Origin: Stenocarpella maydis | Taxonomy: Eukaryota > Ascomycota > Sordariomycetes > Diaporthales > Diaporthaceae | Assembly (NCBI GenBank): GCA_002270565.1 | Contig: NQMI01000154.1 | Location: forward strand, 41,795 to 105,794 | Length of the DNA stretch: 64,000 nucleotides | Direction of reading: 5' to 3' | Part shown: positions 1-11,025 of the stretch, in pieces | Layout: the number at the start of each line of letters is the position of its first letter | Position numbering within the stretch: position 1 is the stretch's first letter | Program-made: the position numbers and the translations under genes | The notes under the pieces: generated by a model | Database searches by the model: none | The model's input: the letters and a program-made list of their open reading frames with translations, nothing else | Told to the model about the DNA's origin: nothing

Positions 1-2
1 GG

Positions 3-119
3 GAAGACGGCGCCATGGCCTTTGACGCGGAGGACGACGAGCTATGGGCCGAGGCGGCTGAGGCCTCCTGGGCCGGCTCTCCTCGGGGGTCTTTGCGCCC
101 GGGTGGTGGCGGCATCTGA
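3..119 (+). CDS. C-terminal end of an unidentified gene cut by the window edge
   Basis: An open frame enters from the left edge and ends at a TGA at 117-119. The visible peptide is acidic, then Gly/Ser-rich (DAEDDELWAEAAEASW followed by a Gly-rich tail). It could be the last residues of a real protein, because the composition is coding-like and GC-rich compared with the DNA that follows. No domain is visible, so I assign no function. An in-frame ATG at 15 exists but would give only a 34-residue product. Confidence 0.35.
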   Translation, partial: EDGAMAFDAEDDELWAEAAEASWAGSPRGSLRPGGGGI

Positions 120-3100
120 AGTGCTCCGGGGTGTCGGAGCTGTATGATATACCCCTGAATTTAGCAATCTGACCTCGAGGCATGTTCGGTGTGAATTAGT
201 GACTGTTGCTAGGGTGAGAAGCCACAGTTCTGGTCACCCAGAGGAGTGTGGAACTGTTTCTCACCCGGGGTGTCTAAGCTAAAGGGCTGGTCCAGGACAC
301 GGTACTTGCTTGCGCCCTGCAGCACAAGACATCACTTGCAGATTACGAGGCCTTACCCGGTCTCAAGGACTCACTCCTAACATGAACAGTGACCACTTTA
401 CCACAGGGTCCTCATGAACCTCCCGAGGCTCTCCCATGCGGTCCTTCCGCCGGGATCCCTCGTAAGATACAAATTGTATGCACATGTTTGAGGGAGTCAC
501 GTCAGGCTTGTTTCCCGCATGCCAGGATTACCTCTGGTGGGCCACTAGCGCTAGCCTATTCAGACTACAGAGCTGCGGTCCCAGAACAGCTGGCTGGTTC
601 AGTTTCGCCCTCCCCGGACCCCCGATCTCGTATATGATGGCCCCTTCTGCCAGTCGTTAATGGCTTCAAAGTCGGGCTGAACAGGGAGACACCAGTATGT
701 CGTGCAGGAATTGGGAATGCACGCCGGGTTGCCCCTTTGTTCTGGGGCTATGGGGGGGGGGGTGTCATTTACCTCACAAATCCTGCTGGAGGCTTGAAAG
801 CTGCGGGACTTTACTGAGAGGTAAGTAGACACCGACACGTGGGGAAGAAGTGACAGCGCACTTGTTTTGTAGCAACGACGGCCGTCATGCCTTTTTGCCG
901 AGATCTCGGGTATTGCACACGCAGGAATAGAGGGTGCCTGCAGCAATGGCATCTCGAGGGCAGAGAGGAGAGGGTTCAGATACACACCCAACAACACCTG
1001 CTTAGTCCCATGGCAGCCACCCTTGCAACACCCCATTCCTGCAGCACACACCCCCACAGCTCAGAACTAGAATACGCAACTCTCAAAACACGTATTTGTG
1101 ATGACCGGCTCTGGTAGTAAGCAATATTTAAAATCGACGTCGTCCGTTACGTTCAATTGGCACCCTCGGGTTAAATATTTCCTAGTATAGGCTGAGTGAG
1201 CAGCTCTACTGTAATAGCCGAGGAATAAGCATAGCGAGGAAGTTAGTTACCCCTGGAGCAAAACGGAAAAATGGTAATGATGAGGTGGAGCTTTCTCGAT
1301 TATATGAGCGCGTGGTGGCTAGCCAAGTACCTAGGTTATCTTCACACCCTTCCTCGTTATTACCCTCCTTCCTGAATATCAAGATATCAATGATATCGTC
1401 CCCGAGGTATATATAGTATATAAGGAGGTATATTGATTAACGAATCTATGCACTCCGTTTAGACTTTTACTAATCCAGCTATGAGACATTCTACCACTTT
1501 GCATGGTAAATAGAGAGCTCCGCTCATCATTACCCTTTTGCTTCCCTTTAGGGTAAATTCCTTGATACCCTTGATAATACTTGTACCTACTATAATAATG
1601 CGACTGATATGCTGCTGTCCTAGCTGTGTCCACAGGTATGGATATCTGAGTCTTTTATTAAATGCTATAGCAGCTAATGCACCCAGTTACTCAGTGTGAA
1701 ACTAGTTAGGTCACCCATACAGTATTACAAGAGCTAGGACTAACTCGAAATCTCCGGACGGTCTAACTGTATTTCACCCCACCCGGATGATAATCATAGT
1801 ACCATATATCAGAACAAGGCTGTCCCCCAAGGCACTAGCCACATTGTCCAGAAACAAGAGATATTAACTACTAAATCAGGGACAGATTAACTAACAGCCG
1901 CTGATAAAGTGAAGTCAGGGCTGAGGGAACTCGACCCCGGCTCCAATGGGTCTAGACACTTTGCAGGAAATGCCGATGCGGCCGCCGCCGTGACTTGAGC
2001 GATGCGCCGCCAAGTCAGGGAGCGTGGCCCTTCGGACTAGATGCCGGGCAGGCGATGCGTTGTTTTCATTTGCCTGTGGTATCTGAACCCAGCCATGTCA
2101 AGCGCTGAGAATAGTCACCGGCAGAGCAAGGATCTGCATCGCGAACCTGGAACATTGAGCAATTTGGACGGCGAGCTTGGTGGCCACCTAGGTTTCGTGC
2201 CAGGTAATTCGAGAGCATCAGGCCCCGATGGCTTGATGGATCTTGACCATGATTTAACTACGGCTCCTCTGGAAGCCAACACAACCTGCGAGCCAAGTCC
2301 GTCCAGCAGTCCTGACCAAGCCTCCAAGGAGACCTCTCATCCCCCGTTTTTACGAACACACAATTTTTTGTTTTTTTTTTTTTTTTTAAAAAAAAAACCC
2401 CCCAGCGCCACGGCATTTCGCATCCGTTTCGGAGGACCCTTTTGGATTCGGCCTATCGCCTAACCTCACAGCCCCCCTGCGACACTAGGGGAGAAAGTTT
2501 ACCTTTGGCGATCGATGATCCGGGTTGGGGGGGGGGGAGGCTCGTGTGATTCTGATCTAGGCCCCGCAGATTATGCTTAAACATGGTGGCCCACCTGGAC
2601 GACTCTGCGGCGCGTCTCTCTGATCCCCGCTCGGCCTCTATCCTGAGACGCCTGACGCAACGGGGAGCTTCAATGTCGCCCGCCCTCTGTTGGTACGATA
2701 TATGATGCTCTACTGTCCCCACATATGAGCCTGGTATGGGAGCAGGCCGCACACTACGCTAGTAGCGTGGGGGTTCAAATCTGGGGCATCCAGATGCCGT
2801 CGATTCTCGTCGCGGGCCGAGGGTTTGGGAATCACCCAAGCAGTTACCGCTAGTTGACCGGACCCTCAGGTGCTGTTCGCCACCGGCTAGAGAAGGAAAA
2901 GAAGGAAAGAAACAGAGGGGAGATGGCAGGCAACTTTGAGTTGCACGCGGGCGCACCCTCCCATATCTAGTGGAAAGTCTAATAAGTTTTTTGTATAATG
3001 CATCTGTCGCCCGCGCATTGGGGGTGTTTGAGGTTCTGCAGGCACTCTGCGGGGCGAACCGGACCAGGCGAGAAGGCTATCTGCGCGGGTGTCGCTTGTG

Positions 3101-4740
3101 AGACAGACTTGACACCTCTGGCCTTTGGGGCGAGACGGAAATACGGCTTGCCCGTTGTGTTTCAGGCCGTAGTTACGGTTGATATCCACATGGTGGGACC
3201 TAGTCACATCAGTGGCGAGTGTATGTGCGTATGTTCGGTTGCAGCTGGTTGGCAACCGCGGTTGACCAACCGACGGTACATAATGTAAGCTATCATATGT
3301 GCCGTACCCTCAATGCTGCAGTGGTTATATAAGTGGGATGGATGTCGGCTTTGGTCCCTGCCGCACGGCTGAGATGATCACCGGGGTCGGAAATGGGTCG
3401 GCCGAGAGTCGATTAGACATGGATAACCGCGATGGGATGTCTTGGTCCTCAACCTGGCTGCGAACTCAACCTCCATACCTCCTGCATCCTCAGTGTACCG
3501 GGAACTAATGACGTGATTTCGCCGAGGGAAAGTGGCGTGACAGATCTCAGCATGGAGATCAAGGTCCCCACAGAGCTTGCCGGCGCTCATCAAACAATCA
3601 AACATGATCGATTCATCCCGAGTACCCAGCATCTTGATTGGTCTCATTCTTGATCCGATCACAACCGCCCGTCTGTTCATAATGTCGTAAACGCTCAGAG
3701 ACCAAGCGCTAGCTAATAAACATAATGTTGATGATGATAGGATCAAATCACAACAGCCCGTCACCAAAAAAAAAAAAAAAATACGTCTGGGCGCCGTGGG
3801 GGAGCGGTGTGAGCCCATAACAGGATCGGTAGTTGTTTTCTTTTCAACACCAGATGAACCCTATATTGCTAGCCTCCTCCCTGCGAGGTCCGTTTGGATT
3901 GGCGAAGTCCAACCCCTTGTTTCTGTCCTAGGCGTCTTTTTAGGACCGGATCGTGAGAGTGGCCCGGAACGTCCACGTACATCCCCCGATGGGTGACCGG
4001 CTTCCGGAGGCCCTCGCTCGAACGACTTCGCATCGCATGACGAGCCGCCGTTGTAGGTGCCATACTCCCGAAGCTGTGACCCAAAGCAGTGTCGCCATGA
4101 GCTGATGGCAGCCGGAATGCTTGCTGCCCCGGGTGCCCGCTACAGGGCAGCCTGTCCAGGCTTGTCCCGCAGTGGGCACCACTGGACCCAGTATGTTTCT
4201 GTCCTTCAGGTCGTCGGACGGCAGTTCGAGTTTATTAGAACCTCGGGCCGCGGGTTGGTGTGGGGTCAGGTTGGAACTGCTGCGGTGCCCAAAGCGTAGC
4301 CAGGGTCGCGGATCCTTCAAGGAATATCGATGGACGTCCAAGTGCGGTGGAGCGGGTCCGACAGGCTCGCGCGCATGGATGGGAATTTTCCCAGGCATCA
4401 GGAGCAGTGTACTTATTATTACGCTTCATCCCTTCTGTTCTGGTCTGCGTGCCATCTAAGCTTGGTCAGCCACTGGGCATCAGCCGCAGAGAGTGATACC
4501 CGTGTAGGAGTATTGAATAGAATGTGCCGATCAATGCTGCCCGTGCGTACACGATAGGATATAGGCAGCCTACGACGGGCCATCTCGGTCGTCTTCATTT
4601 GTGGGTGCCACCGTTCCATCTGACGCGGATCCACTCTTGAATTCTGGTGTTCAACCATCACCATTTGGCTCTTGACTCTTCCAGAGTGCCTACTAGGCTT
4701 CACTCTACCCAAACTGGATGTCATCCAAGAAAAGGACCTG
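120..4740. other. 4.6-kb stretch without recognisable genes
   Basis: I find no ORF here with a recognisable domain or a convincing splice pattern. Visible features are a T-run directly followed by an A-run near 2366-2397, an A-run near 3765-3781 and short ORFs of 60-190 codons in all frames. The ORFs have no family resemblance. The segment could be decayed mobile DNA, but I cannot name an element. Confidence 0.5.
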
Positions 4741-6107
4741 ATGGCGTCTGGATCATCAACCTTCAGCCTGGTTGTGGGAACCTCAGTGACGTTCGCGCTC
4801 CTTGCCTGCACATCCGTGGGTTTAAGGTTATATGCTCGCGTCCGCATCATCAAGCTGCCAAAGCACGACGATGCCGTGCTTATCCTCGCCTTGGTGGGTT
4901 CTTCCTGATGACCACCGGGCCATCGATTGAACCGATATGACAGCCCCGTGGCTAATAAGACATGACAGATGGGAATGCTGGCATACAACGTGTTTCTCTG
5001 CTCCCGTGGGTCCGCTCCAGCTCGGCTCGAAGCCTTGCCAGCAGCTAACCGTGGCTACATAGAACTACCGTATGGTTTGGGTGTTCCGGTACAAGACGTG
5101 CCACCACAAGACCTGTCCAAATTGCTCATGGTACGTGGGAACCACGGCGGCGACAGCAGAGACAACACAGGCTGAACATGAACTAACCTACTGACCGTCA
5201 TCCAGTACTTATGGGCAAGCATCATCTGCTACGCCGTCTCACTCGCCGCTGTAAAGACATCGATCCTGCTGCAATTCCTCCGGTTTCTCGTCGGAAGAAG
5301 GGTCAGGGCATTCTGCTGGTTCATGGTGGGCGTTTCTGCCTGCTATGGAATAGTCGGCATCCTCGTCACCGTCTTCCTTTGCATTCCTGTATCGGACTTT
5401 TGGCACCCTTCGCCCACCGGCAAGTGTCTCAGCAAGCACGACGTCTGGCTCGCGCACTCGGGTCTCAACATTGCCACCGATGTTATCATCTTCATCACAC
5501 CTGTGCCGACGGTATTCAAGCTAAATATGGATATAAGACAAAAGCTAGCGGTCATGGCCATATTCTGCATCGGGATCATGTCAGTACCCATCGTACCCTC
5601 CGAGGATTGAAATGCGAGGCAGCTTCGCTGACACCCAACACAGAGTGTGTGTGATCAGTATGCTAAGACTGGATAGCGTGCTCACGCTGGCAAAGACAAA
5701 CGATGTGACTTGTAGGAAAAGGACCCTCGCCCTCGTGGTACCCACGCAACTGACATCGCCCCCCCCCCCCCCCGCCAGACGACAATGTCCCGGTAGCTCT
5801 TTGGAGCAATGCCGAGCTGACAACGGCTATTTTCTGCGCCACCATAAGCGGTCTCAAGCCGTTCGTCCAGTGGTTCTCGGCGCGCAAGTCAAGTTCACAG
5901 AAATCATACGGCGTCAAGCTCCCCGGCGACATCTTCAGCTCGGGCAATCACCAGCGCTCTGTGAGGAACCAGGGGGCGACCGCGGCGCGGGACGTCAGCT
6001 CCAGGCTGAGCATCAGGGAGGCGAAAAAGGGAAGTCCTCAAGGATATGCTGTGGATTCCGATATTGAACTCAGCCCGAGTGTCCAAGCTGTATACGACCG
6101 GCCATGA
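4741..6107 (+). CDS. Pth11/SAT4-like seven-transmembrane rhodopsin-type membrane protein
   Basis: Six exons splice cleanly: 4741-4893, 4969-5005, 5063-5130, 5206-5579, 5644-5711 and 5779-6107, giving 342 residues. Introns carry good donors (GTGGGT, GTACGT, GTCAGT, GTAGGA) and CTAAC or CTGAC branch points. Seven hydrophobic segments are visible, starting with FSLVVGTSVTFALLACTSVG and ending with AELTTAIFCATISGLKPFV. Family landmarks of the fungal rhodopsin/SAT4 domain are present: SVGLRLYARVRI after helix 1, PYGLGVPVQDVP in loop 2, AAVKTSILLQFLR in helix 3 and TYDNVPVALWS before helix 7, which is rebuilt exactly across the last intron. The C-tail is hydrophilic and Ser-rich. Members are plasma-membrane proteins, some acting as surface receptors (Pth11). 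The N-terminal CFEM domain of true Pth11 is absent, so the ligand is unknown. The frame is open upstream to about 4672 but has no earlier ATG. Confidence 0.88.
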
Positions 6108-6993
6108 TGGCTCTCAGGATGACCATAGCGTTTGTTTTTATTGTCTTGTCGATAGTTTTCCAGGCTGTTTGAGTATGAAATCGTAAGCAATAATACCCTT
6201 TATGAAATTGTCAAATATGTAGTTAGGGCCCTTTCAATTGAGCACATCTGGGCTCGTTTGATATGCGTCTGATGTTGTGGAGTACGGTAAGGGATGTAGT
6301 GTTGTAAATGTAATTTTTGTAAGCGCTTGGGTGTTCTAAAGAGGCCAGATTCCTCTTCGCCGTATGACTGTTCGCCGGTGTAAGTTGGCCTTTGGCTACT
6401 CGTCTTGACGGGTTTTAGTCTACGTGTGGCTTGAAGTTGGTCTCAAGTTGCTCAACTAGCCTCGTCGCGAGGCTAGCACTATTTATTAGTGACTGGCTGT
6501 TGTATTTGAAGTTCATTGTTATCATTATTGTTTTTATTAAAAATCAAACGCTGGGTCTTTGAGCATTTACAACTGTATGAAGGGACTGACGCAGCTTAGT
6601 TTTATGATATAATTAATCAGGTTAACTTAGTTACGCGCATTAAGTTGAACCAAGAAAAAAATGGATGCACTCACACTTCTGCAGCATAGTTTAGCCCCCG
6701 GGTGGTGACATATAAATTTTGTGTGGGTCTCCTCCCACATGTAGTCTACAAGGTGATCCAGTGACGCTCCCCAAGGTTGTGATGCTGCCGTGTTTTGAGC
6801 TGTGAGGCCTCGACTTGGAAGAGCTCCAGACTTGGGCACCCCCAGGTTCAGCAACAAACAAACGCAAGGCCTAAACTGCCACAGACAGAATAGTCGGGGC
6901 CAATAAATGGAACTGGATATAACGGGGCTCGATTCCTACTACAACGCGCAACCAGGGGTTGGGGCCAGCGCCCAAGCTCACTCGCGCGGCTAC
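6108..6993. other. Intergenic region between convergent genes
   Basis: About 0.9 kb separating the receptor (+) from the first four-cysteine membrane protein (-). It is moderately AT-rich, with a T-rich stretch near 6500-6545. I see no gene, RNA or repeat. Confidence 0.5.
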
Positions 6994-7870
6994 CTACTTG
7001 GGACCCGGCACATCCGGGACCGGATCTTGACAATGGCCAGTCGTCGTGCCCGGGTCGTGACCCGGAATGGTAAAAACACCCCCCGAGCAGTAGCCCGTGA
7101 AGGCGATCCACCCGTTCTCCCCGCACTGCCACATGGACGATACCGCCAGCCTCTTGTACCCCGCGTCGTCGAGGGCCTTGCCCGCCGAGTTGGGCTGGTG
7201 CTGCATGGTGAAGCCCATCAGGCCGAGGTAGTAGTCCTCGTCCAGGTTGAGCAGCTGCTGGCCGAGTAGCAGCGTGCCCGGGTGGCACGCCGTCTTGGGC
7301 CTGTGGCGGTGTGTGTGTGTTAGTAGTTATTTTGGTGTCCAAGGCATTCCGGAATAGTGTTTCTCTGGCGATAATAGAGGCTACTGACCGGCTGGGTGGC
7401 GTGGCTATCCCCGTGAATATGGGGGCACTCTTCGTGGCAGTTCCTGCCTCCGTGGGGACTGTAAATATCTCCATGGGGACTGAGGCACCATGGTTGGCCG
7501 TGACTGTCTCCTTCTCCTTAGAAATGGAGGTTTTTGTAGTCGTGATTGCACTTGTATCTATCGTTGTGGTCTTGGTCACGGTATACCCCTCAGTCACGGT
7601 GATGGTCCGCCATGCCTCGGCTGAAGCCGCCGTCGAGGAAGGGGAGGTGGGACAAGTCTTCGTCACTGTGTACCTGTCAGCACGGCGCCCGCTATTTCTT
7701 TTACATCTCGAAGGACCCATACCATAGAGAAGCCCCAAAACAGTTGCGAGGATGGCGAACACCCCCATAAGGATGGCGAGAATCAGAGTCTTGACCCATG
7801 ATCGAATATTTTCGCTGCGTTGGTCTTTAATGTAGCTAGACATGACAAGACGGTCGGGCACAGAGTCCAT
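6994..7870 (-). CDS. Single-pass membrane protein with Thr/Ser-rich stalk and four-Cys C-terminal domain (paralog 1)
   Basis: Two exons on the minus strand, 7870-7389 and 7300-6994, joined across an 88-bp intron (donor GTCAGT, CTAAC branch, phase 2). This gives 262 residues. The product has a short hydrophilic N-terminus (MDSVPDR...SSYI), one transmembrane segment (LILAILMGVFAILATVLGLL), a Thr/Ser/Val stalk rich in TVT and TTT, and a compact C-terminal domain with four Cys (TACHPG, WQCGENGW, GYCSGG, GHCQDP). I chose the ATG at 7870 because it aligns with the start of the tandem paralog at 9883; an in-frame ATG at 7990 would add 40 residues. The layout suggests a type II surface protein, with the Cys domain held outside the cell by a probably O-glycosylated stalk. 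I do not recognise a named family. Confidence 0.72.
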
Positions 7871-8995
7871 GGTGCATGTGGGGTCGGACCAGCGGTGAGG
7901 GTCTGCGGAAGAAATGTATCTGATGACGGGCGAGGGAGGGCTTGGGTCCTTTTCCATGCCCGGCACACTGCTGTAGGAATCAAGCTGCACGGGAGATAGG
8001 GCGTTGACAAGGAATCGTGGTTATGGTGGGAACGAGTGAGACGGTCTGGTGGCGGAGGACTAGATTCGTCGTCGACGAGTAGTATCTCTCAACTCGAGTG
8101 AGTGGTATTGTGGTGAGGTCTTGGGTTATGTGAACAACCGGATCGCGGGATCGCACATGTGGTGATACTGGAGGCGCTCTATTGTCGCTGATGTGAAGTT
8201 CCTGAGAGGTTCTTTTTTATATGAAACCCGGAATTCGCCAGCTGCAGTCCAGTCACATCAACGCGTGAGCCACAGAAATTTACAAGACATGCCACCAGGA
8301 GCTCGTGCCCTTCACCAGTGACGCAGCATACATTACTTTTGGTCACCTCTTTGGGAAGTGTCTATGAAACCGAGTCAAGATATGTCAATGTAAGCTCGTA
8401 AAAAAAAAAAAAAAAGGTGACAGCAGCACGCATGCCCATCAATCAAGAAAGAAGAGATTCGCAAAGCACCAAATAGAGGGCACAGAGGTACATAGGCTCA
8501 TAGATTGGCTTTAGGTGTGGGGTATTCTGCATGTGGATGTCTTGGGTGTATAGTTAGGTTTCTTACTGTGCAAATCTCCGTCTTCTAAATCAAGAGGATA
8601 TTCCACGCACATAGGCCGCAACGACAGTGGACAAGGCCCCTGTAAGCCCATCTTGTCTGGGTGAGGATAGTCTCAAGGAGGGAGACCTGCTATCCATGTC
8701 ACGCCGTAATTTGGTAGGTCCTCTGTTTATGCGTCGAAAATCCCCACACATATTCCGTGGGTTAAGGTAAATAGAGGTTGGAATCCAACTTGGAAGTCTT
8801 CACATCATGGATAAAGTCACAATAGCCGGGGGCTCCCGTGAACCTCCGCGCAGTTGCAATAGAAGGACGAGGCATGGTCCAGGCCGACAGAGACGGTAAT
8901 TGGAGTGGCTACAAACAAAGATAGCTGTTATGCTGATCTTAATCATTTATTACGTTTCCTGTCTACTTTCCTACCTCTTTGCACGGGCGACCAGC
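7871..8995. other. Spacer between the two tandem paralogs
   Basis: About 1.1 kb upstream of paralog 1 and downstream of paralog 2. It should hold the paralog 1 promoter. An A15 tract lies near 8401-8415. No other gene is seen. Confidence 0.5.
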
Positions 8996-9883
8996 CTATG
9001 CTGCCCGCCCATGAGATCGAAAATCCAAAGGCACATCGTCAACCGCGCCAAAGCAGTTGTCAAGCCCGTCACTCCCGTATACCACGCCATCCTTGCAGTA
9101 ACTCTCGAAGACGATCCAGCCGTGGTCGCCACACCTCCAGACCGTCGAGGCCAGTATGAGGGACACGTCCTCGTCGCTCTGGGCCCTGCCCCTCGAGTTG
9201 GGCTGGTTCCGTATGATCAGCTCTGTCAGGGGGGAGTAGTGACCCGCATTTATCTGAAGCAGGCGGTTTCCGGCTACTTCACTACCCGGCGGGCAGTATG
9301 TGGGCCTGGAGACTTTGTGTTAGCAAGAGCCCAGCTGGGGGATTCTTATACGATAGGGGAGGTTGGACTTACTGTGGCTGGCTCGCAGTGACTGTCGTGG
9401 TAGGAATGGAGGTCGTCGTCGACACGGATGTCACTGTTCTCGTGGCCTTGAACTTGGCCGTGGAGTCTGATGTTGCGGGAAGCATTGATATTAGGGTGGT
9501 CAAGGTGGTAAACTCGGTGACTTTTGCGGTTTCTCCGACAGGCCCCCACAGGGTACAGGGGATGGTCGTCGGGTCTAGGGTTGGTGCCACGGTTAATGTC
9601 TGGCTCTTGGTCGCATTTGGACACTCACAGCTTGAAGGGAGGGGGGGGGTCGCAAGTCTTTGTCACTGTGCCCAGGTTAGTATAAAAAAAGGTACATAAA
9701 TGGAGAGAGCTTGCGCTGCGAGGAGAGCTTCATACCGTAGAGGATAGCAAAGACTGCTGTGCCAATGGCAAAAAGTCCCAATGCTAGGGAGAGAATCTGG
9801 ATGTTAACACACAACCTATCCTTTTGGCGGCGCAGGTAGTCAATGTAGCTAGACAGGGCGATCGATTCGGAACCCTGGTCCAT
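8996..9883 (-). pseudogene. Tandem paralog 2 of the four-Cys membrane protein, frame broken at a G9 run
   Basis: Three exons on the minus strand: 9883-9736, 9665-9373 and 9305-8996. Introns are 70 bp (GTATGA, TACTAAC, CAG) and 67 bp (GTAAGT, CTAAC, CAG). The N-terminus SSYIDYLRRQK and the transmembrane segment ending FAIGTAVFAILYGM match paralog 1. The Thr-rich stalk follows, then a C-terminal domain whose four Cys (TYCPPG, WRCGDHGW, SYCKDG, DNCFGA) align with those of paralog 1. The last intron is phase 2 in both genes. Exon 2 runs into a TGA just after VTKTC, and frame is regained only if the nine-G run at 9641-9649 is one base different. Everything else is intact, so this may be a sequencing error in a functional gene rather than a true pseudogene. 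Confidence 0.7.
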
Positions 9884-11025
9884 TGTGGAAATCTGTCAGA
9901 ATTTCAGTGTGATATGAATGGGCTTAAGATTATTTCTGATGACGGGGGGTTTTGTTTTATGTTCGTAGTCTTGTGCACGTGGGGCTCGAGGAGAGCTTCA
10001 AGCGGGATTAGTAGTGTTGCGGTGAAATTCCGGATATGCGATATTCTGTCGATACTGAGCGTGTGGTCACTGGGAAGGTCTTTGAGGTTCGATACGACTA
10101 TTGTGTCTTGGAATGTTGTCGACGGCGTCAAGAAACGTATTTGGTTACAGTCGAGGGATCACTTTATATTAAAAGGCAAGCCGCAGTCGAGTTATCGATT
10201 TCGAAGTCCCCTACTAGTACTAACACAACAAGAAAAGTCACTTGGGGCTTCCGTCTTCATCAATGACATGACATGGACTTCTAGTCACTGAGGAGCTGGT
10301 TCTTATTGTGAAAGACGAAGCCACAATTGCAGTGCGATGCTGTGACACGCATCTTATAATTAAGTAGGTATCCGGTCAAGAGACCTATCCTCGACGCCGT
10401 GGTACATGGAACGGTCAGATTATAGAATTTTAGTCACCCGAACTTGTAGGTCGCGAAGAATGGGATGTTGCACCTCGGGGGATTGATACATTCAGCGAGC
10501 GATTGGACATCCTGCCGAACAAAAGCTAGGGAGTCGCAGTGCAGAGGAGAACGGTGATCTTGCTAGGATTGTGCTGGCTTCAGAGCTCCAAATGATTGCC
10601 ATGCGGATTTCTGCACGTACTAAGTAGTGACTGAAGTAGAAGAACCAAATCCATGGTGTCTGTTCACTACCTAGGTACTGCTGCGAAGCCCACACGCCCA
10701 TACATACAAATACAACAGTCAAGGTGGACTGCCTGGGTGGACAGAACCCAGTGTCCCCCGTTCGAGATATCCCCTCCAAAAAAGAATACAGGCCAGGCAC
10801 AACGCCCCTTATCCCTTCCCTTGTCGCCAGTCTCGTGGCCGATTGCATATTAGAATCCACCGTCTGAGCCACTCGCTGCCGAGCCCACGCAACGCCTTCT
10901 ACAAGGCAATGATGAATAGGAAGAGCTAGCCCAGCCAGCCTCCGGGCACCGATTAAGCATCGCACAGCTACGTCTCTTGCCTCGGTCCTCGCCGTGGGCT
11001 CTCTGATATGCCAGCAAGTCTCATC
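9884..11025. other. Intergenic: paralog 2 promoter side and BYE1 3' flank
   Basis: About 1.1 kb. A 157-codon minus-strand ORF at 10492-10965 follows the BYE1 stop but has no domain and unremarkable composition, so I read it as 3' untranslated or intergenic sequence. No RNA gene or repeat is seen. Confidence 0.45.

Noticed and set aside
1379..1633. Tyr/Gly-rich minus-strand ORF
   Set aside because: Tyr/Ser/Ile-rich product with no domain; AT-rich DNA opens this frame by chance.
2041..2463. 140-codon plus-strand ORF
   Set aside because: Runs through a T17/A10 homopolymer junction giving poly-Phe and poly-Lys; not protein-like.
2755..2800. B-box-like GGGGGTTCAAATC
   Set aside because: No D-arm or acceptor stem at tRNA spacing; T-stem does not pair.
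4419..4988. 189-codon minus-strand ORF
   Set aside because: Overlaps the 5' part of the Pth11-like gene, whose spliced product is convincing; no domain in the antisense product.
10492..10965. 157-codon minus-strand ORF
   Set aside because: Lies just downstream of the BYE1 stop on the same strand; no domain and likely 3' UTR.
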